DNA of 64,000 nt from JACVRM01 sp036824245 (GTDB lineage Bacteria > Actinomycetota > Thermoleophilia > Gaiellales > Gaiellaceae), in the NCBI GenBank assembly GCA_036824245.1, contig DAITAO010000002.1, positions 1-64,000 on the forward strand, read 5' to 3'. A program made the translations under genes and the position numbers. Positions within the stretch are counted from its first letter, which is position 1. Every line of letters starts with the position of its first letter. Below are positions 14,242 through 22,584 of this stretch, piece by piece. The notes beneath the pieces are model-generated. The model saw only the letters and a program-made list of their open reading frames with translations. It searched no databases and had not been told where the DNA came from.

Positions 14242-15042
14242 GTGGGTCTGGTCGATCTGCGCGGGAGGGAGAACGAGCCGGCCGTTCGGTCGCTGCTCGT
14301 CCACGCACACGGTTCGCGCGAATCGATCGAGCGAGCCCTCGCTTGCTACCGCGAGCGACGCTGGATCCTCATCGGGTGGGAAGAAGAAGACGAGCTCGCC
14401 GCCTGCGCCGGTGTCGAACGTCGCGACTCCACGACCATTGCCCTGCACTCGGTCGCGGTGGTGCCGGAGCGCCGGCTGCGCGGGATCGGCCGAGCACTGA
14501 TCGACGGCCTGGCGTCGGTTGGCACCGCCCGCCGGATCGTCGCCGAGACCGATGCGGACGCGGCAGCCTTCTACGGCCGGTGCGGGTTTCGCGTCAGCCC
14601 GATCGACACGAAGGGTGATCGAGGGCGGTTCCGCTGCGTGCGGACGATCGAGACGCGGCCGGGATCCGCGTCGGAGGTCTTCGCGTTCACGCTTCGCGAT
14701 CTCGAGAGGGCGATACGTGCCGCGTGGGGCCGGGAGGCGTCGGACGATCCGGACGAGTGGTCCGAGGACAACCCGGCGCGCGGACAGTGCGCCGTGACCG
14801 CGCTTCTCGTCCGCGATCTGCTCGGCGGCGAGATCCTCCTCGCGAACGTGCTTCGCAAGGGGGAACGGGTCGAGAGGCATGCGTGGAACCGCCTTCCCTC
14901 GGGCCTCGCCATCGACCTGACGCGCTCGCAGTTCAAAGAGGATGAGCAGCTCGAAGAGCCCTGCGTGGGCGAGCCGATCATGGCTGACCCATCGCGCTAC
15001 GAGCTGCTGACCTCCCGAGTTCGCTCCGAGCTGCAGGGCTAA
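14242..15042 (+). CDS. GNAT acetyltransferase fused to a YunG-like domain
   Basis: This is a two-domain protein of 266 residues. Residues 1-145 are a GNAT fold with the acetyl-CoA loop LHSVAVVPERRLRGIGRALI and the late motif AAFYGRCGFRVSPIDTKGD. Residues about 150-265 match the YunG type (DNPARGQCAVTALLVRDLLG, GEILLANVLRKGERVERHAW, IDLTRSQF). The start is a GTG at 14242. The gene ends convergently against the c-di-GMP gene, with the two stops overlapping by a few bases. The substrate is unknown. Confidence 0.8.
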   Translation: MGLVDLRGRENEPAVRSLLVHAHGSRESIERALACYRERRWILIGWEEEDELAACAGVERRDSTTIALHSVAVVPERRLRGIGRALIDGLASVGTARRIVAETDADAAAFYGRCGFRVSPIDTKGDRGRFRCVRTIETRPGSASEVFAFTLRDLERAIRAAWGREASDDPDEWSEDNPARGQCAVTALLVRDLLGGEILLANVLRKGERVERHAWNRLPSGLAIDLTRSQFKEDEQLEEPCVGEPIMADPSRYELLTSRVRSELQG

Positions 15043-17720
15043 GCCGCGAAGCCGCCGACTCTGTTGGCGACGAGGTCGTCGCTGCGCAAGTCGAGCCGCA
15101 GGAACGTCTCGACCACGCGCGGGTCGAACTGCGTGCCCGCGCCGTCTCGCAGGCGCCGGCGCGCCTCAGGCTCCGTCAGCGGGCGACGGTAGGGCCGGTC
15201 GGTCCGCATCGCGTGGAAGGCGTCGCACACGAAGATGATCCGCGCCTCGAGCGGGATGTCTTCACCGCGCAAGCCGTCGGGGTACCCAGCCCCGTCCCAT
15301 CGCTCGTGGCATGCGCGCACGATGCGCGCCACCGCGCCGAGCCGGTCGATGGGCGCGAGAATACGCTCGCCGATCTCGGGATGCCGCTCCACGATGGAGC
15401 GCTCCGCCGGAGAGAGGCGGCCGGGCTTGAGCAGCACATCGTTCGGGACGCCGATCTTGCCGATGTCGTGGAAGAGCGCGCCGTACTCGAGGCGCCGGAG
15501 GTCGTCGCCTTCGAGACCCAGCTCCCGCCCGACCGCGAGTGCGGCGTCGCAGATCCAGCGTGCGTGCGACGACGTCTCCTCGTCCCGGGCCTCGAGGGCG
15601 CTCGCCAGCACCTCGACGGTGGACACGAACATCTGCTCCAGGCCCTCCCAGTTATGTGCACTCGTCAGCGCCAGCGCCGTCTGGTCGGCGAGGCCTGCGA
15701 GCAGGCGCAGGGTGCGGGCGTGCTTGGCGTCGTCCTCGCCGTCGAGCGCGGCCACCAGGCAGCCCCTGCGACCCTCGACCAGGATCGGCGCGACGAAGTA
15801 CCTGGATTCTGGAGGAGTTTCGAGGCCGAGCGCGGCGATCGCATCGCGCGGAAACTCGAACGGCTCGCTGCGCGAGGGCCAGCGCCGTACGACTTCGGCG
15901 GGAAACTCCGGGGGCGTGCGGACGGCTTCCGCACCGCGCGTGGCCAGCATTACGAGCGGCCCGTCATTCGGCCGCTGAAGCCAGAGCATCGTGCGCCGCG
16001 CCCTGAGCAAAGGCGCAGCCGCCTGCACGATCGATGCGGCAACCGCCTCGACGCCGGCTCCATCCGTCAGGCCGCGGCTGAACTGCAGCATCGCCTGTGC
16101 TATCTCCGCGCTCTCGGAGGCTCGTGCCGCCTCCAGGCGCTGCTGCTCGTACAGTCGTGCGTTCTCGATCGCAACCGACGCGTGGCCCGCCAGCACCTCG
16201 AGCAGCCGCACGTCGTCGCTGTCCAGCTGGTCGATGCCCAGCTTGGAGATGACGATCACGCCGATCACGCGCGGGCCGTAGCGGAGGGGAACCGCAGCAA
16301 TGGTCTCGTCGATCCCCGGCGTGCCCGATACCTGCACGCTGAAGTCGCACTCGCACACGTTGCCCACGAGCTGGGAGCGGCCGGTGGCGGCGGCTCGCCC
16401 CGTAATGCCCTCACCAACACGGCAGGCAACGGCGTCCGGGCCCATCTCGGGGTTGCCGAGCTCCCCGCGGAAGGCGATCGGCCGTAGCTCGTCCCCCTCC
16501 ACCAGCACGACGCGGCAGTTGTGGTAGTCGACGAGCGAGCGCAGCTCGGTGACGATCGCTGCACCGATGGCGTGCACATCGTTCAGGCGGTTCAACTTTC
16601 CCGACAGGCTCTGCAGCATCTTCAGGTGCGCGATGGAGCGGGTGTCGCGCCCGCGGCGCGACACGCCGGGACGGTCGCCTGCGGTCTCCGAGAAGACCAC
16701 GATTCCGTGTCCGCCGCGGGCCTTCGCCGTCATCATTGCCGCCTCCGCGCAGCCTGCGAGCTCGCGCGCGTTCATGGCATGCAACGGACCCTCCGCGAGG
16801 CCGATCGAGACCGTCACCTTGCCGTCGGGCGAAAGGTTCGTCTCGGCCAGCTTGCCCGCGAACCGCTCGGCCAGCGTCACCGCGTCGCCGGCGGTCGACG
16901 AGGGCAGCACCACGCCGAACTCCTCGCCGCCGACTCGGCAGGCGATGTCACAGTCCCGCGCCGTCCCACGCAGTAGCTCGGCGAACGTGACCAGTGCCTG
17001 GTCGCCCGCTCCGTGCCCGTACACATCGTTGATGCGCTTGAAATCGTCGAGATCCATCATCAGCAGCGCGACCGTGTCGTGTGCGCGGCTGGCGCGCGAG
17101 AGCTCGGCCTTGAGACGCTCGTGAAAGTGCCGGTGGTTGTAGAGGCCGGTGAGCGGGTCGGTCTGCGCCTGATGCTCCAGCCGGGCGCGGATCTGCGCGT
17201 TGTCGAGCGCCAGCGCGGCGGCGTCGCCGAAACGGCGCGCGAGCTCGAAGTCCTGCTCGTCGAAATGTGCGTCGTCGCCCAGGCGGTAGATGTTGAGCAC
17301 TCCCTTGAGAGTGTCCCGGGCGATCAGCGGAATGACGATCAGCGCCTCCGGCTCTACCGGCGTGCCCGGCACCTGGGCCACGCGCGGGTCGTGGTGAGCG
17401 TCGTTGGCGAGTACCGGCGCCCGGTTGGAGGCCGCCCAGCCAGTTATACCCTCGCCGAATGTTGGCCGCATGCGGAGGATCTCGTCCGCCCATTCACTCC
17501 TGGCCAGAATGGGAATCAGACAGCGGTTCGGCTCGTCAACCTCGTAGACCGCGAGGGCGTCGTGCGGCACGATCTCGGCCAGCGTCTCAGCGACGCGCTC
17601 GAGCAGGGACTCGAGGGATTGCTCGGCGAGCAGGTCGTGGAACACGTCGGCAAGGCGCCGGTACGAGTCCGCGTACCGGTGAGCAGCGTCAGCTGCCACC
17701 TTCCCGTGCACGTTGCGCAT
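15039..17720 (-). CDS. GAF-GGDEF-GAF-GAF-HD-GYP c-di-GMP enzyme
   Basis: This 893-residue multidomain signalling protein makes or breaks cyclic di-GMP. Residues about 20-180 are GAF; 185-345 are GGDEF, with GGEEF at 264-268 preceded by an RDCD inhibitory I-site (256-259); about 370-520 and 535-690 are two more GAF domains; about 700-880 are HD-GYP (FHDIGKIGVPNDVLLKPG, CHERWDGAGYPDGL, FVCDAFHAM). It can in principle be bifunctional (cyclase and phosphodiesterase), with GAF domains sensing ligands or redox state. No transmembrane segment is seen, so it is cytoplasmic. The order, with HD-GYP at the far end behind three GAF domains, is unusual. Confidence 0.9.
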   Translation of the reverse strand: MRNVHGKVAADAAHRYADSYRRLADVFHDLLAEQSLESLLERVAETLAEIVPHDALAVYEVDEPNRCLIPILARSEWADEILRMRPTFGEGITGWAASNRAPVLANDAHHDPRVAQVPGTPVEPEALIVIPLIARDTLKGVLNIYRLGDDAHFDEQDFELARRFGDAAALALDNAQIRARLEHQAQTDPLTGLYNHRHFHERLKAELSRASRAHDTVALLMMDLDDFKRINDVYGHGAGDQALVTFAELLRGTARDCDIACRVGGEEFGVVLPSSTAGDAVTLAERFAGKLAETNLSPDGKVTVSIGLAEGPLHAMNARELAGCAEAAMMTAKARGGHGIVVFSETAGDRPGVSRRGRDTRSIAHLKMLQSLSGKLNRLNDVHAIGAAIVTELRSLVDYHNCRVVLVEGDELRPIAFRGELGNPEMGPDAVACRVGEGITGRAAATGRSQLVGNVCECDFSVQVSGTPGIDETIAAVPLRYGPRVIGVIVISKLGIDQLDSDDVRLLEVLAGHASVAIENARLYEQQRLEAARASESAEIAQAMLQFSRGLTDGAGVEAVAASIVQAAAPLLRARRTMLWLQRPNDGPLVMLATRGAEAVRTPPEFPAEVVRRWPSRSEPFEFPRDAIAALGLETPPESRYFVAPILVEGRRGCLVAALDGEDDAKHARTLRLLAGLADQTALALTSAHNWEGLEQMFVSTVEVLASALEARDEETSSHARWICDAALAVGRELGLEGDDLRRLEYGALFHDIGKIGVPNDVLLKPGRLSPAERSIVERHPEIGERILAPIDRLGAVARIVRACHERWDGAGYPDGLRGEDIPLEARIIFVCDAFHAMRTDRPYRRPLTEPEARRRLRDGAGTQFDPRVVETFLRLDLRSDDLVANRVGGFAA

Positions 17721-17826
17721 ATCGGCACATTCTTCGAGGCACTTAAGGCGCGCGGCGGGCGGTCAACGAGGGCGACACGATGGCCCGGGGGTTTGCTATC
17801 CGGCGCGAATCGGGTACAAAGAAGCC

Positions 17827-18843
17827 ATGGGGAGGCTTCTGCGGCGCCTCCTGCTCGGTGTTCCGTTCGCGGCGCTGGGCATAGGGGGCTATCTGGCAGT
17901 GCTGGCTGTGTCTGCGCCGGCGTCTGCCGGCAGCAACGGGATCACCGTGACGGTCAGCTTGCCTGTCACGACGATCCTGCCCACCACGATCCTGCCGACG
18001 ACGGTTCCGCCCGTGACGCTGTCGACGCCGATCACGACCGCGACGACGCCGCCGGTGACGCTACCGGTAACCGTCACGACACCGCCTGTGCCGCCCGTCA
18101 CGGTCACGGCCACTGTTCCGAAGCCGCCTCCGCCCCCGCCGCCCCCGCCGCCGCCGCCGCTCACCACCAGCGTGCCGGGTGTGACGACGCCCAAGCCGCC
18201 TCAGCCGACGACGGCCTTGCCGGCGCCGCCCACCTCAACAGCGGCACAACCGGGCGGTTCGTCCCCGGTCTCGGGCGCGTCCGCCTCGGGCAGCGGGAAC
18301 GACGGGGCGCGATCATCGGTCGTCACGCCCGCGGGCGGTGGCGGCGGGGGGCCCTCCGAGCCTCCGCCCGGCTCGAGCGGCGCTGTGCCGCCTTATCTGT
18401 TTGCGCTCGCCGGCCCCGAGGCTGCCGCGACCGCAGCCGCGGCGCTACTCGTACCCACCTCAGGTGCCCGAGGCAGCTCCGGGTCCAGCCAGGCGGGGCT
18501 CGCTCTGATCGCCCCGGGTCTCGCGACTCTCGTCGGGAGCCTCGCTGAGGTCGCGCGGCAGAAGGTGGCCGGCGAACGCTTCGCTGCTCCCTCGCGATCA
18601 GGGCGCCGAGATCTCATCGAAGACTTCGGCCGGAGCCTGCTGGTTGCGGATTTGCTCATCCTCGGCGGCCTGTTCATGCTTATCGTCGCGCTCGGGTTAG
18701 CGGCGCTTCCGCGGGTCGCGGCAGCCGGCTACGCACCACTCCCACCGCAATGGTACGAGCGGGTTCGGGAGCCGGCTTTCCTGATCAGCGTTGCGATCGG
18801 GGGGCTGATCATCGCCGCACTCGCTGTCCGCTACACGATCTAG
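17827..18843 (+). CDS. Thr/Pro-rich cell-surface protein with C-terminal membrane helices
   Basis: This 338-residue protein starts with a signal or anchor helix (LLLGVPFAALGIGGYLAVLA), followed by a long Thr/Pro/Val repeat region (TTILPTTILPTTVPPVTL and the like, with a run of about a dozen Pro near residue 100) and a Gly/Ser linker. It ends with membrane segments (LLVADLLILGGLFMLIVALG and ISVAIGGLIIAALAVRYTI). The layout suggests a wall-spanning stalk between membrane and surface. Low-complexity DNA of the proline run (about 18120-18165) is a risk for assembly. Its stop overlaps the stop of the convergent gene. Confidence 0.65.
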   Translation: MGRLLRRLLLGVPFAALGIGGYLAVLAVSAPASAGSNGITVTVSLPVTTILPTTILPTTVPPVTLSTPITTATTPPVTLPVTVTTPPVPPVTVTATVPKPPPPPPPPPPPPLTTSVPGVTTPKPPQPTTALPAPPTSTAAQPGGSSPVSGASASGSGNDGARSSVVTPAGGGGGGPSEPPPGSSGAVPPYLFALAGPEAAATAAAALLVPTSGARGSSGSSQAGLALIAPGLATLVGSLAEVARQKVAGERFAAPSRSGRRDLIEDFGRSLLVADLLILGGLFMLIVALGLAALPRVAAAGYAPLPPQWYERVREPAFLISVAIGGLIIAALAVRYTI

Positions 18844-19454
18844 ACGCGCCGTACGAGCACCGTTTTGCTCCAGCCGGACGCGTAGCCCGGAACTGCCCGG
18901 CGGAGCGGAACGAAGACGCGGACCCGGGCGGGCGTCGGGATCGTGGCGCTGAAGCGTCGCGGACGGTCGGCGAGCACGAGGCGCCGGAGCGTGCGCCACC
19001 CTCTGGGACCGCGCCGCTGGAAGAGGGCGCGGCGTCCACGGAACGAGCGGGCGGCGATCACCCGCACTGAGAAGACGCCTCCCCGGAAGCGCAACGACAC
19101 GCGCGGCCGCACGCGCACCGTCAAGGTTGCGCTTGTCGCCTCCGCGTAGCTCGCACGTACGGCGGTTCCGATGGTCGGCTCCAGGCGGGTCGTCCAGCGG
19201 CCTCGCGCAGACGGCTCGACTGACGCCACGGGCTCGAACGACCGCGCCCCGCGCGGCCGGACTAGCACCAGCACCTGCTCGCCGATCACCTGCTCCGTGA
19301 CGGTTCCGGACAGCCTGGCCGCTTGGCCGTAGACGACGATGCGTGGTGACGCGGCGATCGTGACCGTCGGCGCTGCGGCGCGCGCGGGTACGACGAGGGC
19401 GCCCGCTGCGAGAGCGATGAGAAGGGCAGTCTTCCTCACCGGCTTGTGCCCCAT
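18840..19454 (-). CDS. Secreted Ig-like domain protein
   Basis: This 204-residue protein has a signal peptide (ALLIALAAGALVVPARAAAP) and a beta-rich body: TVTIAASPRIVVYGQAARLS, GTVTEQVIGEQVLVLVRPRG and YAEATSATLTVRVRPRVSL. This resembles the Ig-like/Ig_5-type domains of actinobacterial surface proteins. It begins inside the 3' end of the leftward fumarylacetoacetase gene (stop 19436). Confidence 0.6.
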   Translation of the reverse strand: MGHKPVRKTALLIALAAGALVVPARAAAPTVTIAASPRIVVYGQAARLSGTVTEQVIGEQVLVLVRPRGARSFEPVASVEPSARGRWTTRLEPTIGTAVRASYAEATSATLTVRVRPRVSLRFRGGVFSVRVIAARSFRGRRALFQRRGPRGWRTLRRLVLADRPRRFSATIPTPARVRVFVPLRRAVPGYASGWSKTVLVRRV

Positions 19455-20686
19455 CCGCCGGCCGGGAGAACACGCCCGACTACCTCGCCCAGCGCGAAGC
19501 CGTGCCGTCCGGCGCGTGGGAAGACCCGTGCGCCGAGAGCGACCTCGTCTCCGTCCTCGAGGAACGCGCGGCGGCCACCGTCCGACAGTTCGAGCGGCTC
19601 CGCGCCGTTCCAGGTCAGCTCGATCAGACTTCCCCGTGTGCCCTGCTCGGGCCCGGAGATCGTGCCCGAGGCGAGCAGATCGCCCGTACGGAGGCTCGCC
19701 CCGTTCACCGTGGCGTGGGCGACCTGCTGCTCGAGCGTCCAGTAAAGGTGGCGGGCATTGCTGCGTGAGATGACCTCCGGCGGCCCTCCAGCGTCCCGCA
19801 GCCCGGCCGTCTCGAGCGTCACGTCGAGCTCCATTTCGTAAACCTGCGTGTCGGGTACCCGCAAGTACGGAAGCGGCAGGGGTTGCTGTTCGACGCCGGG
19901 CACCAGCCAGGGCTCGAGCGCCGCAAGCGGCGTGACCCAGGACGAGATCGACGTGGCGAAGGACTTGCCCAGAAAGGGCCCGAGCGGCACGTACTCCCAC
20001 GCCTGGATGTCGCGAGCGCTCCAGTCGTTCACGAGCACCACCCCGAAGACATGGTCGCGGGCCGCGGAAGCGCTCACCGGCTCCCCCAACCTGCTGGGCA
20101 CCCCGACGACGAAGCCGATCTCGAGCTCGAAGTCGAGCCGCGCAGACGGGCGAAAGAGCGGGGCCGGCGCGTCCGGCGGCTTCACCTGCCCGGATGGGCG
20201 GACAACCGGCGTGCCGCTGACGACGACGGTCCCGGCGCGGCCGTGGTAGCCGATCGGCTGGTGCAGCCAGTTAGGCGTCAGCGGGTCAGACCCGGGCCGA
20301 AAGAGCCGCCCGAGGTTCTCAGCGTGGTGGCGCGACGAGTAGAAGTCCACGTAGTCGGCCACCTGGAAGGGCAGATGTAGCTCGACGTCGGCGGCCGGCA
20401 CGAGCGCCGCCTCGATCCGATCGCCGTCGTCGGTGAGCAGCCGCGTCAGCTGATCCCGTGTCGACTGCCACTCCTCGGGCCCGGCCGCCAGAAAGGGATT
20501 GAGCGTCGGCGCCGACAGTGCCTCGCCGGGCATGTCGAGAAGGCCCATGGACGTGAGCGCCGCAAGGTCGAGGACCTGATCTCCGATCGCGACACAGACG
20601 CGTGGCTCCGCACCCGCGTGCGAGAAGACGCCGTACGGCAGGTGCTCGAGCGGGAAGGCCGCGTGTTCGAGCATCCGCGCGCTCAC
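19436..20686 (-). CDS. fahA: Fumarylacetoacetase
   Basis: This 416-residue protein is of the tyrosine-catabolism type, which hydrolyses fumarylacetoacetate to fumarate and acetoacetate. Typical features are an N-terminal SH3-like domain (LPYGVFSHAGAEPRVCVAIG), VADYVDFYSSRHHAENLGRL, LDFELEIGFVVGVPS, VLVNDWSARDIQAWEYVPLG (with metal-binding Glu/Asp and a long catalytic loop) and GDLLASGTISGPEQGTRGSL. It overlaps the next leftward gene (20683-21456) by ATGA, so the two form an operon. Confidence 0.93.
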   Translation of the reverse strand: MSARMLEHAAFPLEHLPYGVFSHAGAEPRVCVAIGDQVLDLAALTSMGLLDMPGEALSAPTLNPFLAAGPEEWQSTRDQLTRLLTDDGDRIEAALVPAADVELHLPFQVADYVDFYSSRHHAENLGRLFRPGSDPLTPNWLHQPIGYHGRAGTVVVSGTPVVRPSGQVKPPDAPAPLFRPSARLDFELEIGFVVGVPSRLGEPVSASAARDHVFGVVLVNDWSARDIQAWEYVPLGPFLGKSFATSISSWVTPLAALEPWLVPGVEQQPLPLPYLRVPDTQVYEMELDVTLETAGLRDAGGPPEVISRSNARHLYWTLEQQVAHATVNGASLRTGDLLASGTISGPEQGTRGSLIELTWNGAEPLELSDGGRRAFLEDGDEVALGARVFPRAGRHGFALGEVVGRVLPAGGWGTSR

Positions 20687-21456
20687 GGAGCCAGGACGCC
20701 GAGCGATCGCAGCTCGTCGACCGGCTCGCTGAAGCTGCAGCTCCCGATCGAGACGAAGGTTGATCTGCAGGCGGCCGCCAGGTCGGCCGCGCCGGCGCTG
20801 TGAGTGCGCCAGGCGAATGCGTCGGGACCCAGTCGAAAGGCCCGCGGATCGGTCTCTGCCAGCGCATCCTCCTCGTCTCCGAAGACCACTGCGGCGAGCA
20901 GGTTGAGGAAGCCGTGGCCATCCTTACCGCGCACGGCATGATGGAGCCCCGCGGTGGCCTTGAACGGCACGGCCGCGTCGCGGCAGCAGCGGATGAACGC
21001 TGCCAGCTCGCCGACTGTGGGCAACGCTGCGCCTCCGCAGCGCACCTTCGCGCGCAGGCCCAGCGCGGCGAGGCGTTCGACCCGGCGCTCGAGTTGCTCA
21101 TCCGTGGGAAGCTCCACGTAGACCTCGGGCGCCGCAGCTGCGACCGCCGCGAGGTTCGCCGGCATGGGCAGCTCGACTGCCTCCGCACGAGTGTCGTCCA
21201 GCGCGGGTCGCTCCTCCCAAGGGCCGTCCAGCACGATCGAGAGGCGGGGCGGCCGGTCGGCGGGCAACGCGGCCAGCACGGACGCGGGGCACACGAAGCG
21301 GTTGACCATCCATGCGACGTCCCCCCGGAGCGCGGCCTCGTGCTCGGCGAGCGCGTCGGCGAGTGGCAACGACGCGGGAGGAAAGAGCGGCGCATGGTCG
21401 ATCAGCAGCTCGAGTAGCGCCCGCCGGGCGTCCGTTCGGGTCTCGACGGCCTCCAC
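20683..21456 (-). CDS. Conserved protein next to fumarylacetoacetase
   Basis: From a GTG at 21456 this encodes 257 residues with no signal peptide. Its alternating alpha/beta pattern (RLSIVLDGPW, EVYVELPTDEQLERRVERLA, LRAKVRCGGAALPTVGELAA, VPFKATAGLHHAVRG) resembles a TIM-barrel-like fold. I cannot name the family. The coupling to fahA suggests a role in aromatic amino acid breakdown or its repair. Confidence 0.5.
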   Translation of the reverse strand: MEAVETRTDARRALLELLIDHAPLFPPASLPLADALAEHEAALRGDVAWMVNRFVCPASVLAALPADRPPRLSIVLDGPWEERPALDDTRAEAVELPMPANLAAVAAAAPEVYVELPTDEQLERRVERLAALGLRAKVRCGGAALPTVGELAAFIRCCRDAAVPFKATAGLHHAVRGKDGHGFLNLLAAVVFGDEEDALAETDPRAFRLGPDAFAWRTHSAGAADLAAACRSTFVSIGSCSFSEPVDELRSLGVLAP

Positions 21457-21505
21457 CTGACAGAGCCTAGGCTCTGACTCCGCCCGGCGCGAGTAATCTG
21501 CGTGC

Positions 21506-21817
21506 GTGAAAGACGTCGCGCAGGACATCGAGCGTTGGCGCGTCCGTGGCGACGCGCACATAGCGGTCGCGACCGTGGTCGCAACACGCGGCTCGGCCCC
21601 GAGGCCGCTGGGGGCCAAGCTCGCCGTCTCCGAGCAAGGTGAGCTCGCCGGTTCCGTCTCGGGCGGCTGTGTCGAGGGAGACGTCGCCGAGCAGGCGCGC
21701 GACGTGCTGGCGAGCGGCGCGCCGCGGCTGCTCACGTACGGCATCTCCGACGACCAGGCGTGGGACGTCGGCCTGCCGTGCGGCGGCGAGATCGACATCT
21801 TCCTCGAGCGTCTCTAG
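21506..21817 (+). CDS. XdhC/CoxI-family N-terminal protein (split)
   Basis: This 103-residue protein has ATVVATRGSAPRPLGAKLAV, SVSGGCVEGDVAEQARDVL and GISDDQAWDVGLPCGGEIDI, the N-terminal part of XdhC/CoxI. The GGCVE and CGGEID motifs are the molybdenum-cofactor-handling part that helps sulfurate and insert Moco into xanthine dehydrogenase-type enzymes. It is a separate gene here; the Rossmann part follows as the next gene. Confidence 0.85.
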   Translation: MKDVAQDIERWRVRGDAHIAVATVVATRGSAPRPLGAKLAVSEQGELAGSVSGGCVEGDVAEQARDVLASGAPRLLTYGISDDQAWDVGLPCGGEIDIFLERL

Positions 21818-21825
21818 GCAGACCC

Positions 21826-22584
21826 GTGCTCGAGCGGCTGCTGCAGGTCGTGCGGGATGAGGAGCGGGCCGTGCTCTTCACCGTGGTGGAGGGCGAAGAC
21901 ATCGGCGCCAAGCTGCTCGTGCTCGAAAACGGCGAGCGCGCCGGCGAAGGCCCACCCGACCTCGCCGAGCGTGCCCCGGAGCTGCTCCGCGGCGGACGTA
22001 ACCGCCTGCTCGAGCACGACGGGCGAAAGGTGTTTGCCGAGCTCTACGGGCCGCCGCCGCGCCTGCTCGTCTACGGCGCCGTCGACACGGCCGAGTCCTT
22101 GTGCGCGCTGGCGCGGCCGCTGGGCTGGCACACGATCGTGGCCGACGCGCGTGGCCGCTTCGCCACAGAAGAGCGCATGCCCAGCGCCGGCGAGCTCATC
22201 GTCGGCTGGCCGGACGACGTGCTGGAGCGGGTGCGACCCGACTTCGGAACGGCGATCGTCGTCCTGACGCACGACGACAAGTTCGACGTCCCGCTCCTTG
22301 CGGCAGCGCTCGTCACCGAGGCTTTCTACGTCGGCGCGCTCGGCTCGCGGCGCAACCAGGCGCGCCGGCGCGAGCGGCTCCTCGAGCTGGGCGTCCCCGA
22401 GGATGACCTGGCGCGCATCCATGGGCCGGCGGGCCTCGACGTGGGCGCTTCGACGCCGGCCGAAACGGCGCTCGCGATCCTCGCCGAGATCATCGCCGTC
22501 CGCACCGGTCGCAGCGGGGGCAGCTTACGAGAGTCGAAGGCGCGGATTCACGCGACGACGGACGCGAGCGGAGTCGTCTCCTAG
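21826..22584 (+). CDS. XdhC/CoxI-family Rossmann-domain protein
   Basis: From a GTG at 21826 this encodes 252 residues with the XdhC Rossmann module: PPRLLVYGAVDTAESLCALA, WHTIVADARGRFATEERMPS, AIVVLTHDDKFDVPLLAAAL, YVGALGSRRNQARRRERLLE and the late signature IHGPAGLDVGASTPAETALA. It follows the short XdhC N-terminal gene by 8 bases. Together they should mature the molybdenum hydroxylase encoded at 23990-27901 on the same strand, beyond the leftward kinase gene. Confidence 0.88.
   Translation: MLERLLQVVRDEERAVLFTVVEGEDIGAKLLVLENGERAGEGPPDLAERAPELLRGGRNRLLEHDGRKVFAELYGPPPRLLVYGAVDTAESLCALARPLGWHTIVADARGRFATEERMPSAGELIVGWPDDVLERVRPDFGTAIVVLTHDDKFDVPLLAAALVTEAFYVGALGSRRNQARRRERLLELGVPEDDLARIHGPAGLDVGASTPAETALAILAEIIAVRTGRSGGSLRESKARIHATTDASGVVS

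Noticed and set aside
18110..18170. Possible CRISPR-like or tandem repeat
   Set aside because: It is low-complexity CCG-rich DNA encoding a proline run in a surface protein; no spacers exist.
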